Positions 7,431 through 13,354 of a stretch of DNA of 13,354 nucleotides are shown piece by piece. Position numbers and translations under genes: made by a program. How positions within the stretch are numbered: position 1 is the stretch's first letter; each line of letters starts with the position of its first letter. The notes below the pieces were generated by a model. That model had not been told where the DNA came from. It saw only the letters and a program-made list of their open reading frames with translations, and searched no databases. Source of the stretch: JAVBLF01 sp031553675 (GTDB lineage: Bacteria > Bacillota > Clostridia > Christensenellales > CALWSW01); NCBI GenBank assembly GCA_031553675.1, contig JAVBLF010000102.1, positions 1 to 13,354 on the forward strand, read 5' to 3'.

Positions 7431-8117
7431 TCACCTCGATTGCATCGAAATATCGGACGGAAGCAGCGCGAGTACGGCGTCGACGACCTCGTCGGGTTTC
7501 AGGTCGCTCGTGTCGAGTAACACGGAATCGTCGGCTTTGGTGAGCGGAGAATGTTCCCGTTGGGTGTCCTGCGCATCGCGCTCGACGATCTCGCGCAACA
7601 CGGTGTCGAAAGATCGCCCCTCGAGCTGTCCGCGCGATCGGAGTTGCCGCAAGCGCCTGAGGGCGCGCACCTCAGGCGAGGCCGTCAAAAAAACTTTGAG
7701 CGTCGCGGTGGGCAGCACGACGGTGCCAATGTCACGGCCGTCCATCACGACGTCGCAGCGCTCGGCGAGGTCTCGTTGCAGCGCGACGAGCGCCTCACGG
7801 ATGCTGGCGTGGCGTGCGACGTCGGAGGACGCGGCGGCGACGTCGTTGTCGCGGATGGCGTCGGTGACGTCTTCGCCGTCGAGGATCAAGCGTTGCGCTT
7901 GGTTGGCGCCATAGGCGACGTCGATCGTCGTCTGCAAAAGGAAAGACGCGATGGCTTCTTCGTCGTCGAGGGAGACACCGTTGCGCAGCGCTTTGAGGGC
8001 CACGGCACGATACATGGCACCCGTATCGACGTAGTGGATGCGCAGTTTTTTGGCGATGGCACGCGCAATGCTGCTCTTACCGGCGCCGGCCGGACCATCG
8101 ATGGCGATGCTGATCAT
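7431..8117 (-). CDS. cmk: (d)CMP kinase
   Basis: The 228-aa cytidylate kinase phosphorylates CMP and dCMP with ATP, salvaging nucleotides released by phospholipid and RNA turnover. The P-loop GPAGAGKS is at 8-15. DTGAMYR (31-37) and DGRDIGT (126-132) are CMP-binding signatures, and the lid carries the family pattern around R180, D181, D184 and R187 followed by SPL (190-192). Length is typical. The ATG overlaps the stop of the upstream flavoprotein gene by 4 nt (ATGA), so translation is probably coupled, with GGGGGAA about 8 nt upstream. Assignment is secure. Confidence 0.97.
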   Translation of the reverse strand: MISIAIDGPAGAGKSSIARAIAKKLRIHYVDTGAMYRAVALKALRNGVSLDDEEAIASFLLQTTIDVAYGANQAQRLILDGEDVTDAIRDNDVAAASSDVARHASIREALVALQRDLAERCDVVMDGRDIGTVVLPTATLKVFLTASPEVRALRRLRQLRSRGQLEGRSFDTVLREIVERDAQDTQREHSPLTKADDSVLLDTSDLKPDEVVDAVLALLPSDISMQSR

Positions 8118-9388
8118 AGCGTGTTCCCCCGTTTGGAAGCAGTTGCGGCAGACGTGCCGGCAAGGTGTCCGGTCGAAAACGCGACTTGCAGGTTGAAGCC
8201 CCCCGTCATGGCGTCGACGTCGAGCACTTCACCGGCAAAGTAGAGGCCCGCACAGATCTTCGATTCCATCGTCGAAGGGTTGACTTGCTTCACGTCGATC
8301 CCGCCGCGCGTGACGATCGCCTCGTCGATCGGGCGAAAGCCGTCGATCGCGATCGGAAACGCCTTGAGGAGCGCGCCGAGGGCAAGCCTTTGCGGTCGGC
8401 TGATCTGATGGACGGGCGTCTGGGGCGGAATGCCGCTCAAAGCAACGGCGGCGTCACAGAGCCGCGACGGCAGCAACCCGCCGAGTGCGTTGGCGAAGAT
8501 CTTGCGCGACGCTTCCGAAAAGTCACGTTGCAATCTGGCGTCGAGCTGTTCGGCGCGCAGCCCCGGCTTGAGATCGATCGCGAGGCGGATGGCCCCGCCT
8601 TCGGGGTCGAGGTGGCTGCTGGCCGACAAGACGAGCGGCCCCGATATGCCGAAGTGCGTGAACAGCATTTCACCCAGCTCTTCGTAGACGAGCGTTTCGG
8701 CTTCACGTCCCTTTCGCGGCGACTTCGCGACTTGGTAAGCCCGCAACACGACGTTTTTCAGCGTCAGTCCTTGCAGATCCTTCACCCAGGCTTCGCGCGC
8801 GATCAACGGCACGAGCGCCGGTTGGGACGGGCGAATGTCGTGCCCGACGGCGCGCGCAAAGGCATAGCCGTCGCCGGTTGAACCCGTGCGCGGATACGAA
8901 GCGCCGCCGGTCGCGAGTACGACGGCGTCGGCGTCAAAGGGCTGTCCGCGCACGATTGCGCCGACTGCCCTCCCCTCTTCGATCCGCAAGGAATCGACTT
9001 TCGTATCGAGCCAAACAGCGATGCCGAGCGCCCCAATGCGCCGCGCGAACGCGCGTATCACGTCGCTCGACTTGTCGCTTTCGGGGAAGACGCGGTCCCC
9101 ACGCTCGACCTTGAGCGGGACGCCGTTGCTTTCCAAAAACGCCATGACGGCGCGGTTGTCGAAGTGACGCAGCGCGCTGTAGAGAAAGCGTGGATTGCGG
9201 ACGATCTGGCGAAAGTGATCTTCGGTCCCGGCAGCGTTCGTTACGTTGCATCGCCCTTTGCCGCTGAGAAAGAGCTTTTTTCCCAGCTTTTCGTTGCCCT
9301 CGGCGATCGTCACGTCCGCGCCCTGCTCCGCCGCTGCGATCGCCGCCATCATGCCGGCCGGGCCGCCGCCGATCACGAGAACTTTCAT
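8114..9388 (-). CDS. NAD(P)/FAD-dependent oxidoreductase, HI0933/YhiN/BaiN family
   Basis: A 424-aa flavoprotein. An N-terminal dinucleotide-binding motif GGGPAG (7-12) precedes an acidic E30 that would bind the FAD ribose, then SGKGRCNVTN (42-51), a signature of this family. VLATGGASYPRTGSTGDGY lies in mid-protein, and the C-terminus has AGEVLDVDAMTGGFNLQ, which closes the FAD site. Members are widespread and often labelled aminoacetone oxidase or BaiN, but the real substrate is mostly unknown, so I give no symbol. The ATG has an AAAGGT site 6 nt upstream. It is the first gene of the operon with cmk (4-nt overlap) and follows a leader that contains the two-hairpin repeat. Confidence 0.94.
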   Translation of the reverse strand: MKVLVIGGGPAGMMAAIAAAEQGADVTIAEGNEKLGKKLFLSGKGRCNVTNAAGTEDHFRQIVRNPRFLYSALRHFDNRAVMAFLESNGVPLKVERGDRVFPESDKSSDVIRAFARRIGALGIAVWLDTKVDSLRIEEGRAVGAIVRGQPFDADAVVLATGGASYPRTGSTGDGYAFARAVGHDIRPSQPALVPLIAREAWVKDLQGLTLKNVVLRAYQVAKSPRKGREAETLVYEELGEMLFTHFGISGPLVLSASSHLDPEGGAIRLAIDLKPGLRAEQLDARLQRDFSEASRKIFANALGGLLPSRLCDAAVALSGIPPQTPVHQISRPQRLALGALLKAFPIAIDGFRPIDEAIVTRGGIDVKQVNPSTMESKICAGLYFAGEVLDVDAMTGGFNLQVAFSTGHLAGTSAATASKRGNTL

Positions 9389-9422
9389 GCGTTACCTTTC
9401 TTTGTTGGGGCTTTTCTTTTTT

Positions 9423-9475
9423 GGGGGACTTTGTCCCCCAAGCCCCCGACCAAAGGGACAAGTCCCTTTGGAATC
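9423..9475 (-). repeat. Dispersed two-hairpin intergenic repeat, copy 2, in an operon leader
   Basis: On the minus strand, hairpin A (9450-9471, identical to copy 1) is followed by hairpin B (9423-9439, GGGGGAC/GTCCCCC with loop AAA) and then an A run. The predicted promoter at 9478-9506 would start RNA at about 9471, so both hairpins would open the leader of the flavoprotein-cmk-plsC-ispH/rpsA message. The 183-bp gap 9389-9571 otherwise holds only that promoter. Confidence 0.8.
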
Positions 9476-9477
9476 CC

Positions 9478-9506
9478 ATTTTAGAAGTATTCGGATCTTG
9501 TGTCAC
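9478..9506 (-). promoter_or_regulatory. Promoter of the flavoprotein-cmk-plsC-ispH/rpsA operon
   Basis: On the minus strand GTGACA (9501-9506, 5 of 6 matches to TTGACA) is separated by exactly 17 nt from TAAAAT (9478-9483, 5 of 6 matches to TATAAT). This fits a housekeeping sigma promoter. The leader to the ATG at 9388 would be about 80 nt. Confidence 0.7.
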
Positions 9507-9571
9507 GATGTTTCCAGAAATCCGATTTTTAAGCGCCTTGAAACTTAGTTCAGTTGCTTACCGTGACACGA

Positions 9572-10195
9572 TCAGCGCGTCGCGCGCGCCTGGTTCAAAT
9601 GGGAGATATCGTTGAGCAAACGCAGCACACAGCGTTCGCTGTAGTATTCGAGCATATTCATCGAGGCGTTGTCGATGTGGAGGGAATGCATCTGCTCGAG
9701 CGGGAGGGCGATGCCGTCCGCGATCAGGAGCTTGGAAGGGATGCTGTGCGTGACAGCGACGATGCAGTCTTCCTCGTGGATCGCGCGCATGCGGGCGACA
9801 AAATCGCGGCACCGGGCGAGCACGTCGGACACCGATTCCGCGTTCCCGGGCAACACGCAGCGCTCAGGAGAAGCGTTCCAGATCCGGAGCGCTTCGGGGA
9901 AGCGCTGGGCGATCTGGGTGAAGGTCAGCCCTTCCCAGTGCCCAAAACGAATCTCACGCAGCGCGTCGTCGATATGGCACGGAAATCCGCCGCCTTTCGC
10001 GATGATCTGGGCGGTTTCGACGGCGCGCTGGAGGGGGCTGGTGTAGACGGCCTGGACGCGCATGCGCTGCAAGCGGCTTGCGAGGCGTCCGGCCTGCCAA
10101 ATGCCGGTTTCCGTCAACGGCGTGTTGCTCATGCCCTGCGTCATTTTGTGCAGGTTCCATTCCGTTTCGCCGTGGCGGATGACGATCAAGCGCAA
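9572..10195 (-). CDS. Histidine phosphatase family protein
   Basis: A 207-aa member of the phosphoglycerate mutase-like superfamily (GpmB/CobC type). It has the catalytic RHGETEWN (R7-H8), an R57 in SPLQRA, the acid E81 in LREIRFGHWEG and the second catalytic histidine H150 in VTHS. It probably removes phosphate from a small metabolite; members range from sugar phosphatases to cobalamin-pathway phosphatases, and the substrate cannot be read here. I choose the TTG at 10193-10195: AAGGAGG (10204-10210) sits 8 nt upstream. The earlier GTG (10202-10204) overlaps that Shine-Dalgarno, so it cannot be the start. Translation then begins LRLIVIRHGET, a usual start for the family. It is the last gene of the surE-rpiR operon, 33 nt after rpiR; no clear intrinsic terminator follows. 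Confidence 0.92.
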   Translation of the reverse strand: MRLIVIRHGETEWNLHKMTQGMSNTPLTETGIWQAGRLASRLQRMRVQAVYTSPLQRAVETAQIIAKGGGFPCHIDDALREIRFGHWEGLTFTQIAQRFPEALRIWNASPERCVLPGNAESVSDVLARCRDFVARMRAIHEEDCIVAVTHSIPSKLLIADGIALPLEQMHSLHIDNASMNMLEYYSERCVLRLLNDISHLNQARATR

Positions 10196-10203
10196 GCGTT
10201 TCA

Positions 10204-10210
10204 CCTCCTT
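10204..10210 (-). promoter_or_regulatory. Ribosome binding site that sets a TTG start
   Basis: AAGGAGG on the minus strand, near-perfect against the 16S rRNA tail, lies 8 nt before TTG 10193-10195. The in-frame GTG begins at its last base, so it would leave no spacing. Confidence 0.75.
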
Positions 10211-10228
10211 GGATTCGCGTGACGGCGC

Positions 10229-11104
10229 TCAATTGTCGCTGTTTTTGCGGTCGCCGACGTAGACGCCGCGGCTGTTCCAGATGCTTTCGAGGCGTTCAAA
10301 GCGCTTCGCGGCAGCGTCGGCATCGCTTTGCCCGACGGCGAAAATGATCGCGTTGATCAGACTGAGTGGCGCGACGAGGGAATCGGCAAACGAGGCCATG
10401 TCGCTGCGAGCGATCAGGCATTCGTCCGCCACGCCCACCAACGGTGAAATCATGCCGTCGGTCAGCGCGATCGTAAATGCGCCTTCTTCGCGGGCAAAGT
10501 GGAGGGCTTCCACGGCGTCGCTGCTGTAGCGGGGAAAGCTGATGCCGATGACGACGTCGCCTTTTTGGATGCCGATCATGCGCTCGAAGACGTCGCCGGG
10601 GCCGTCGCCTACCTGCCGGACGTCGGCGAGCACAAAGCCGAGGTAGTAGACGAGAAACTGCGCCAGGGCCGCCGAGCTCCGCATGCCGACGACGTAGACG
10701 CGGCGGGCGGCGCGCAGACGGTCGATCACGCGGTGAAAACCTTCCTGGTCGATCAACTCGATCGTCGCGCGGAGGTTGGCGATATCGGCCTTGAGGACGC
10801 TTCTCAGCACGTCTTCTTCCAGGATGTCGGCGCTCAATGCCATGCGCTGCACGCTGGTGAGTTTGTTGCGGATCAGCTCCTGGAGGGACTTTTGCAGTTC
10901 AGGGTAGCCTTCGTAGCCCATGGCATAGGCGAAGCGGACGACGGTGGATTCGCTGACGCCGACGTTCTGTCCCATTTTGGAAGCGGTGATGAAGGCCGCC
11001 TTGTCGTAGCTTTCGAGTATGTACGCCGCGATTTGCTTTTGCCCTTTGCTCATCTTGGGGTATTCCTGGTGTATCCTCTGGAGCAGATCGTTGTTCGATT
11101 CCAT
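10229..11104 (-). CDS. MurR/RpiR family transcriptional regulator
   Basis: A 291-aa regulator. An N-terminal HTH_6-type domain (about 1-77, with the helix-turn-helix near SKMGQNVGVSESTVVRFAYAMG, 42-63) precedes a SIS sugar-phosphate isomerase-like domain (about 120-255: VYVVGMRSSAALAQF, then GISFPRYSSDAVEA). SIS domains in this family bind phosphorylated sugars, which relieve or cause repression. Start ATG 11102-11104 has AAAGGGG 6 nt upstream. The frame is open further upstream but runs across surE and has no matching site. It lies between surE (59-nt gap) and a histidine phosphatase gene, so its ligand may be a phosphometabolite handled by one of them (inference). The real effector and targets cannot be read. 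Confidence 0.93.
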   Translation of the reverse strand: MESNNDLLQRIHQEYPKMSKGQKQIAAYILESYDKAAFITASKMGQNVGVSESTVVRFAYAMGYEGYPELQKSLQELIRNKLTSVQRMALSADILEEDVLRSVLKADIANLRATIELIDQEGFHRVIDRLRAARRVYVVGMRSSAALAQFLVYYLGFVLADVRQVGDGPGDVFERMIGIQKGDVVIGISFPRYSSDAVEALHFAREEGAFTIALTDGMISPLVGVADECLIARSDMASFADSLVAPLSLINAIIFAVGQSDADAAAKRFERLESIWNSRGVYVGDRKNSDN

Positions 11105-11163
11105 GCGATCCCCTTTCCTAATCTGATCGGACCCAACGAACGAGACAGTCGGAAACGCGCGTT

Positions 11164-11988
11164 TTACACTTCGTCGCTGTCTGCAGTGAGCGCATCGCGC
11201 ACGCGAAGGCTTTCGGCGAACCGTGGATGGGTGCGCATGGCTGCGAGGGCGTCGAAGCGGGTCAGGTCGATGCCGACGGGCGTGATCGTCGCGAAGCCCT
11301 GGTGCTCCCAGCGTTCGTCGGTGTCCTCGCCGGTATCCCCGCCCTTGTTGACCGCAACGGTGTCGTTCAGCCAGAAATAATGGCCGCCGCGCGGATCGAC
11401 ACGCGTATCGTAGCGGTTGTCGTAGCGGCGGTGTGCCAGGCGCGCCGGCATGAGGCCGCGGATCTGATCGTAGGGCAGATCGGGGACGTTGAGATTGATC
11501 ATCGTCAGCGGAGGCATGGGGTGCTCGAGCAGGTAATGCAGCAGTTCGAGCGCGTATTGGGCGGCGCTGTCGTAGTGGGACGGCGTGAACGACTCGCACG
11601 AAACGGCGACGGCCGGAATGCCGAGCATGGCGGCTTCGAGGGCGGCCGACGCTGTGCCGCTGTAGAGCACGTCGGTGCCGAGGTTGGCGCCGCAGTTGAT
11701 GCCGGAAAAGACGAAATCGGGGCAATCCTCGCCGAGGTGATAGCAGCCGAGCTTGACGCAATCGACCGGCGTGCCGGAGACTGCGTAAGCGCGCATGGAA
11801 CCGAAGCCAAGCTCGGCATCGACGCGCTTGCTCATCAGCGGGGTCAAAAACGTAAATCCATGGCCGACGCCGCTCTGCTCCACGGCGGGCGCGACGACGG
11901 TGACGTCGTGTTCATTTGCGAGGGCGCGGGCGAGGGCGGCAATGCCGGGCGCGCGGACGCCGTCGTCGTTCGTGACAAGAATGCGCAT
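11164..11988 (-). CDS. surE: 5'/3'-nucleotidase SurE
   Basis: A 274-aa metal-dependent phosphatase that hydrolyses nucleoside 5'- and 3'-monophosphates. The protein opens MRILVTNDDG with metal ligands D8 and D9; S39 lies in VEQSG and N98 in SGINCGANLGTDVLYSGTASAA, matching the family's four metal ligands. I start it at ATG 11986-11988, where GGAGG lies 6 nt upstream. An in-frame extension to 12069 has no such site and would add 27 residues before the conserved start. It is the first gene of the surE-rpiR-phosphatase transcript, with a promoter at 12041-12069. Length is close to that of typical SurE. Confidence 0.96.
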   Translation of the reverse strand: MRILVTNDDGVRAPGIAALARALANEHDVTVVAPAVEQSGVGHGFTFLTPLMSKRVDAELGFGSMRAYAVSGTPVDCVKLGCYHLGEDCPDFVFSGINCGANLGTDVLYSGTASAALEAAMLGIPAVAVSCESFTPSHYDSAAQYALELLHYLLEHPMPPLTMINLNVPDLPYDQIRGLMPARLAHRRYDNRYDTRVDPRGGHYFWLNDTVAVNKGGDTGEDTDERWEHQGFATITPVGIDLTRFDALAAMRTHPRFAESLRVRDALTADSDEV

Positions 11989-12040
11989 AAAGACCTCCAA
12001 ACTTTTTCCCTGTTGGGGCACTGGCCCAACGTCCTTCCCC

Positions 12041-12069
12041 ACTCTAACAGATACCGCGCTTTTTGGCAA
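12041..12069 (-). promoter_or_regulatory. Promoter of the surE operon
   Basis: On the minus strand TTGCCA (12064-12069, 5 of 6 to consensus) is followed after 17 nt by TAGAGT (12041-12046, 4 of 6). RNA would start near 12034, giving a leader of about 45 nt that includes an imperfect hairpin at 12012-12030 (GTTGGG/CCCAAC). The rest of this 194-bp gap holds only the terminator of the next gene. Confidence 0.6.
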
Positions 12070-12113
12070 TGAATTTGCAGCTTGAACGTTTCAGACTTGC
12101 AAAAATAAGGGCC

Positions 12114-12141
12114 AAAAAAAGCGATCTGTTGCGATCGCTTT
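12114..12141 (-). terminator. Intrinsic terminator of the hydroxyacid dehydrogenase gene
   Basis: Read on the minus strand, a 9-bp stem AAAGCGATC/GATCGCTTT with a 6-nt loop ends in a seven-T tract. It lies about 40 nt after the stop codon of the dehydrogenase and upstream of the surE promoter, so the two units are separate. Confidence 0.9.
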
Positions 12142-12182
12142 GAAAAGCAGGGCGCCAAGCGTTGCGATTTCGCAGCATTCGC

Positions 12183-13139
12183 TCATGCATTGACGACGTT
12201 GACATGCTTGCCGTCGAGGAAGGCGCGTAGGTTATCGACGGCGATGTCCATGAGTCGTCGCCGGCTCTCGATGGGCGCCCAGGAAATGTGCGGCGTGAGG
12301 AAGCAATTTTTCGCCGTCAGCAGTGGATTGTCCCCTCGGATCGGTTCGGTTGAAACGACGTCGAGTCCGGCGGCGAAAATCTTCCCGCAGTTGAGGGCGT
12401 CGGCGAGATCGGCTTCGACGACGAGTTGCCCGCGCGCGTTGTTGAGAAGGATCACGCCATCTTTCATCTTCGCAATGCTCGCGCGGTTGATCATCCCCTC
12501 CGTGCTCGGGAAAAGAGGGCAGTGCAGCGCGATGACGTCGGATGCCGCGTAAAGCTCATCGAGGCCCACATAACGGGCGATTGCGCGCCCTTCGTCGCAT
12601 TCGTACGTGTCGTGCGCGATGACGGTCATGCCGAGCGCCGACGCGATCCGCCCCGTCGCCTGCCCGATCCGTCCGAAACCGACGATTCCTATCGTCTTCC
12701 CTGCAAGTTCGATCAGCGGATACTCCCAAAAGCTCCAATCGGCGTTGCCCTCCCAGCGGCCCGCCTTGACGGCTGCGTCGTGGTGGCCGATGTGGTGACA
12801 GATCTCGAGGAGCATCGCGATCGCGAACTGGCTGACCGCCGCCGTCCCATATGTTGGAATGTTGGTCAACGGGATGCCCTTTTGACGCGCATACGCGTAA
12901 TCGACGACATTGTAGCCCGTCGCGAGCATGCCAATATAGCGGATCGACGGGCAGGCATCCAGGGTTTCTTTGGAAATGGGCGTCTTGTTTGTGATCACGA
13001 TTTCGGCGTCGCCGATGCGCGCGGCGACAAGTGCCGCGGGCGTGCGGTCGTAGACCGTCAATTCACCCAGCGCCTCGAAGCCTTCCCAGCTCAGATCCCC
13101 TGGATTCTCCGCGTATCCGTCCAATATTACGATCTTCAT
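12183..13139 (-). CDS. D-2-hydroxyacid dehydrogenase, glycerate dehydrogenase-like
   Basis: A 318-aa NAD(P)-dependent D-isomer-specific dehydrogenase that reduces a 2-ketoacid to a D-2-hydroxyacid or the reverse. The nucleotide-binding GFGRIG is at 154-159, and D177 at the end of the next strand favours NAD(H). The catalytic set is R236 (NNARG), E265 (STEP) and H284 (TPHISW). The opening MKIVILDGYAENPGDLSWEG resembles proteins annotated as glycerate dehydrogenase, so hydroxypyruvate or glyoxylate is a plausible substrate, but that is from recall and cannot be settled here. The ATG has only a weak purine stretch (GAAAGAG) upstream. It is transcribed alone, with its own terminator. Confidence 0.93.
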   Translation of the reverse strand: MKIVILDGYAENPGDLSWEGFEALGELTVYDRTPAALVAARIGDAEIVITNKTPISKETLDACPSIRYIGMLATGYNVVDYAYARQKGIPLTNIPTYGTAAVSQFAIAMLLEICHHIGHHDAAVKAGRWEGNADWSFWEYPLIELAGKTIGIVGFGRIGQATGRIASALGMTVIAHDTYECDEGRAIARYVGLDELYAASDVIALHCPLFPSTEGMINRASIAKMKDGVILLNNARGQLVVEADLADALNCGKIFAAGLDVVSTEPIRGDNPLLTAKNCFLTPHISWAPIESRRRLMDIAVDNLRAFLDGKHVNVVNA

Positions 13140-13155
13140 GGTAGCACTCTTTCTT

Positions 13156-13280
13156 GGGGGATTTCATCCCCCAAACCCCTGACTTAAAGGTCAAGTTGTC
13201 CGCTTCGCTTCCAACCCCTGTGAGTTGAACAAAAATGTTCAACTCCCGTTGAGGCTGTTCGCCTCAACCCCTTGAGAATC
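13156..13280 (-). repeat. Composite hairpin cluster, diverged copy 3 of the intergenic repeat
   Basis: The 215 bases 13140-13354 hold no gene. Three inverted repeats lie in a row: GGGGGAT/ATCCCCC (13156-13172, loop TTC); GAGTTGAACA/TGTTCAACTC (13222-13245, loop AAAA); and GTTGAGGC/GCCTCAAC (13248-13268, 5-nt loop). The first matches hairpin B of the other copies, with the C-G pair changed to T-A so pairing is kept. The far edge GAATCCCATT (13276-13285) matches the edge of copy 2 (9471-9480). Hairpin A is degraded. No clear promoter for the dehydrogenase was found here. Confidence 0.6.
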
Positions 13281-13354
13281 CCATTCGATAAGGTTTAACG
13301 AGTGAAGCGAAGTGCCAACGACAAGAAACGGCAACCGAGTGTCAACTCAAGGGT

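Noticed and set aside
11153..11164. 12-bp palindrome AAACGCGCGTTT upstream of rpiR as an operator
   Set aside because: Short, partly inside the surE stop codon, and without a second copy in the window; chance is a sufficient explanation.
11105..11761. Possible N-terminal extension of the RpiR regulator across surE
   Set aside because: The extra part is an Arg-rich shadow of surE. The ATG at 11104 has a good ribosome binding site and starts the conserved HTH domain.
11989..12069. 27-residue N-terminal extension of SurE
   Set aside because: It overlaps the surE promoter and leader; the conserved MRILVTNDDG start has GGAGG at proper distance.
13140..13354. Possible mobile element or CRISPR array at the right edge
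   Set aside because: The inverted repeats differ in sequence, have no regular spacing, and no transposase or cas gene is present.

Overview
The window is an ordinary chromosomal stretch of a high-GC bacterium, most likely from the class Clostridia (Bacillota). The best taxonomic clues are an IspH enzyme fused to ribosomal protein S1, the tight gene order flavoprotein-cmk-plsC-ispH/rpsA, a long SpoIIIE/FtsK translocase and strong AGGAGG-type ribosome binding sites. I cannot name a genus. All genes except the first lie on the minus strand. I see no mobile element, CRISPR array, tRNA or rRNA.

Layout, left to right. At 2-997 (+) is the C-terminal part of a radical SAM enzyme, ending in a strong hairpin. 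It converges on ftsK/spoIIIE (1139-4240, -), and the gap between them holds a two-hairpin repeat. Next is a four-gene operon read from right to left. It starts at a good promoter near 9500 and encodes an HI0933/BaiN-type flavoprotein, cytidylate kinase, a PlsC acyltransferase and the IspH-S1 fusion (8114-9388, 7431-8117, 6811-7425, 4442-6808). Its genes overlap by 4 nt or lie 2-5 nt apart, and it ends at an intrinsic terminator at 4399-4425. Further right is a three-gene operon with its own promoter at 12041-12069: surE nucleotidase, an RpiR-type sugar-phosphate regulator and a histidine phosphatase. A single D-2-hydroxyacid dehydrogenase (12183-13139) with its own terminator follows. The last 215 bases hold no gene, only a cluster of inverted repeats.

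The cmk-plsC-ispH-rpsA operon supplies core functions: CDP/dCDP synthesis, phosphatidic acid, isoprenoid precursors and translation. The surE-rpiR-phosphatase operon places a sugar-phosphate-sensing regulator between two phosphatases, which suggests control of a phosphorylated metabolite (inference).

No wholly new system is evident. The points most worth a second look are: (1) a near-consensus extended -10 promoter inside the ispH part of the fusion, followed by an internal ribosome binding site and ATG that could yield free S1; (2) a dispersed hairpin repeat in three intergenic regions, with a compensatory base change between copies and one copy starting at the predicted +1 of the core operon; (3) a perfect 9-bp inverted repeat around the likely ftsK -10; and (4) two genes whose longest-ORF GTG start is really the tail of the Shine-Dalgarno sequence.
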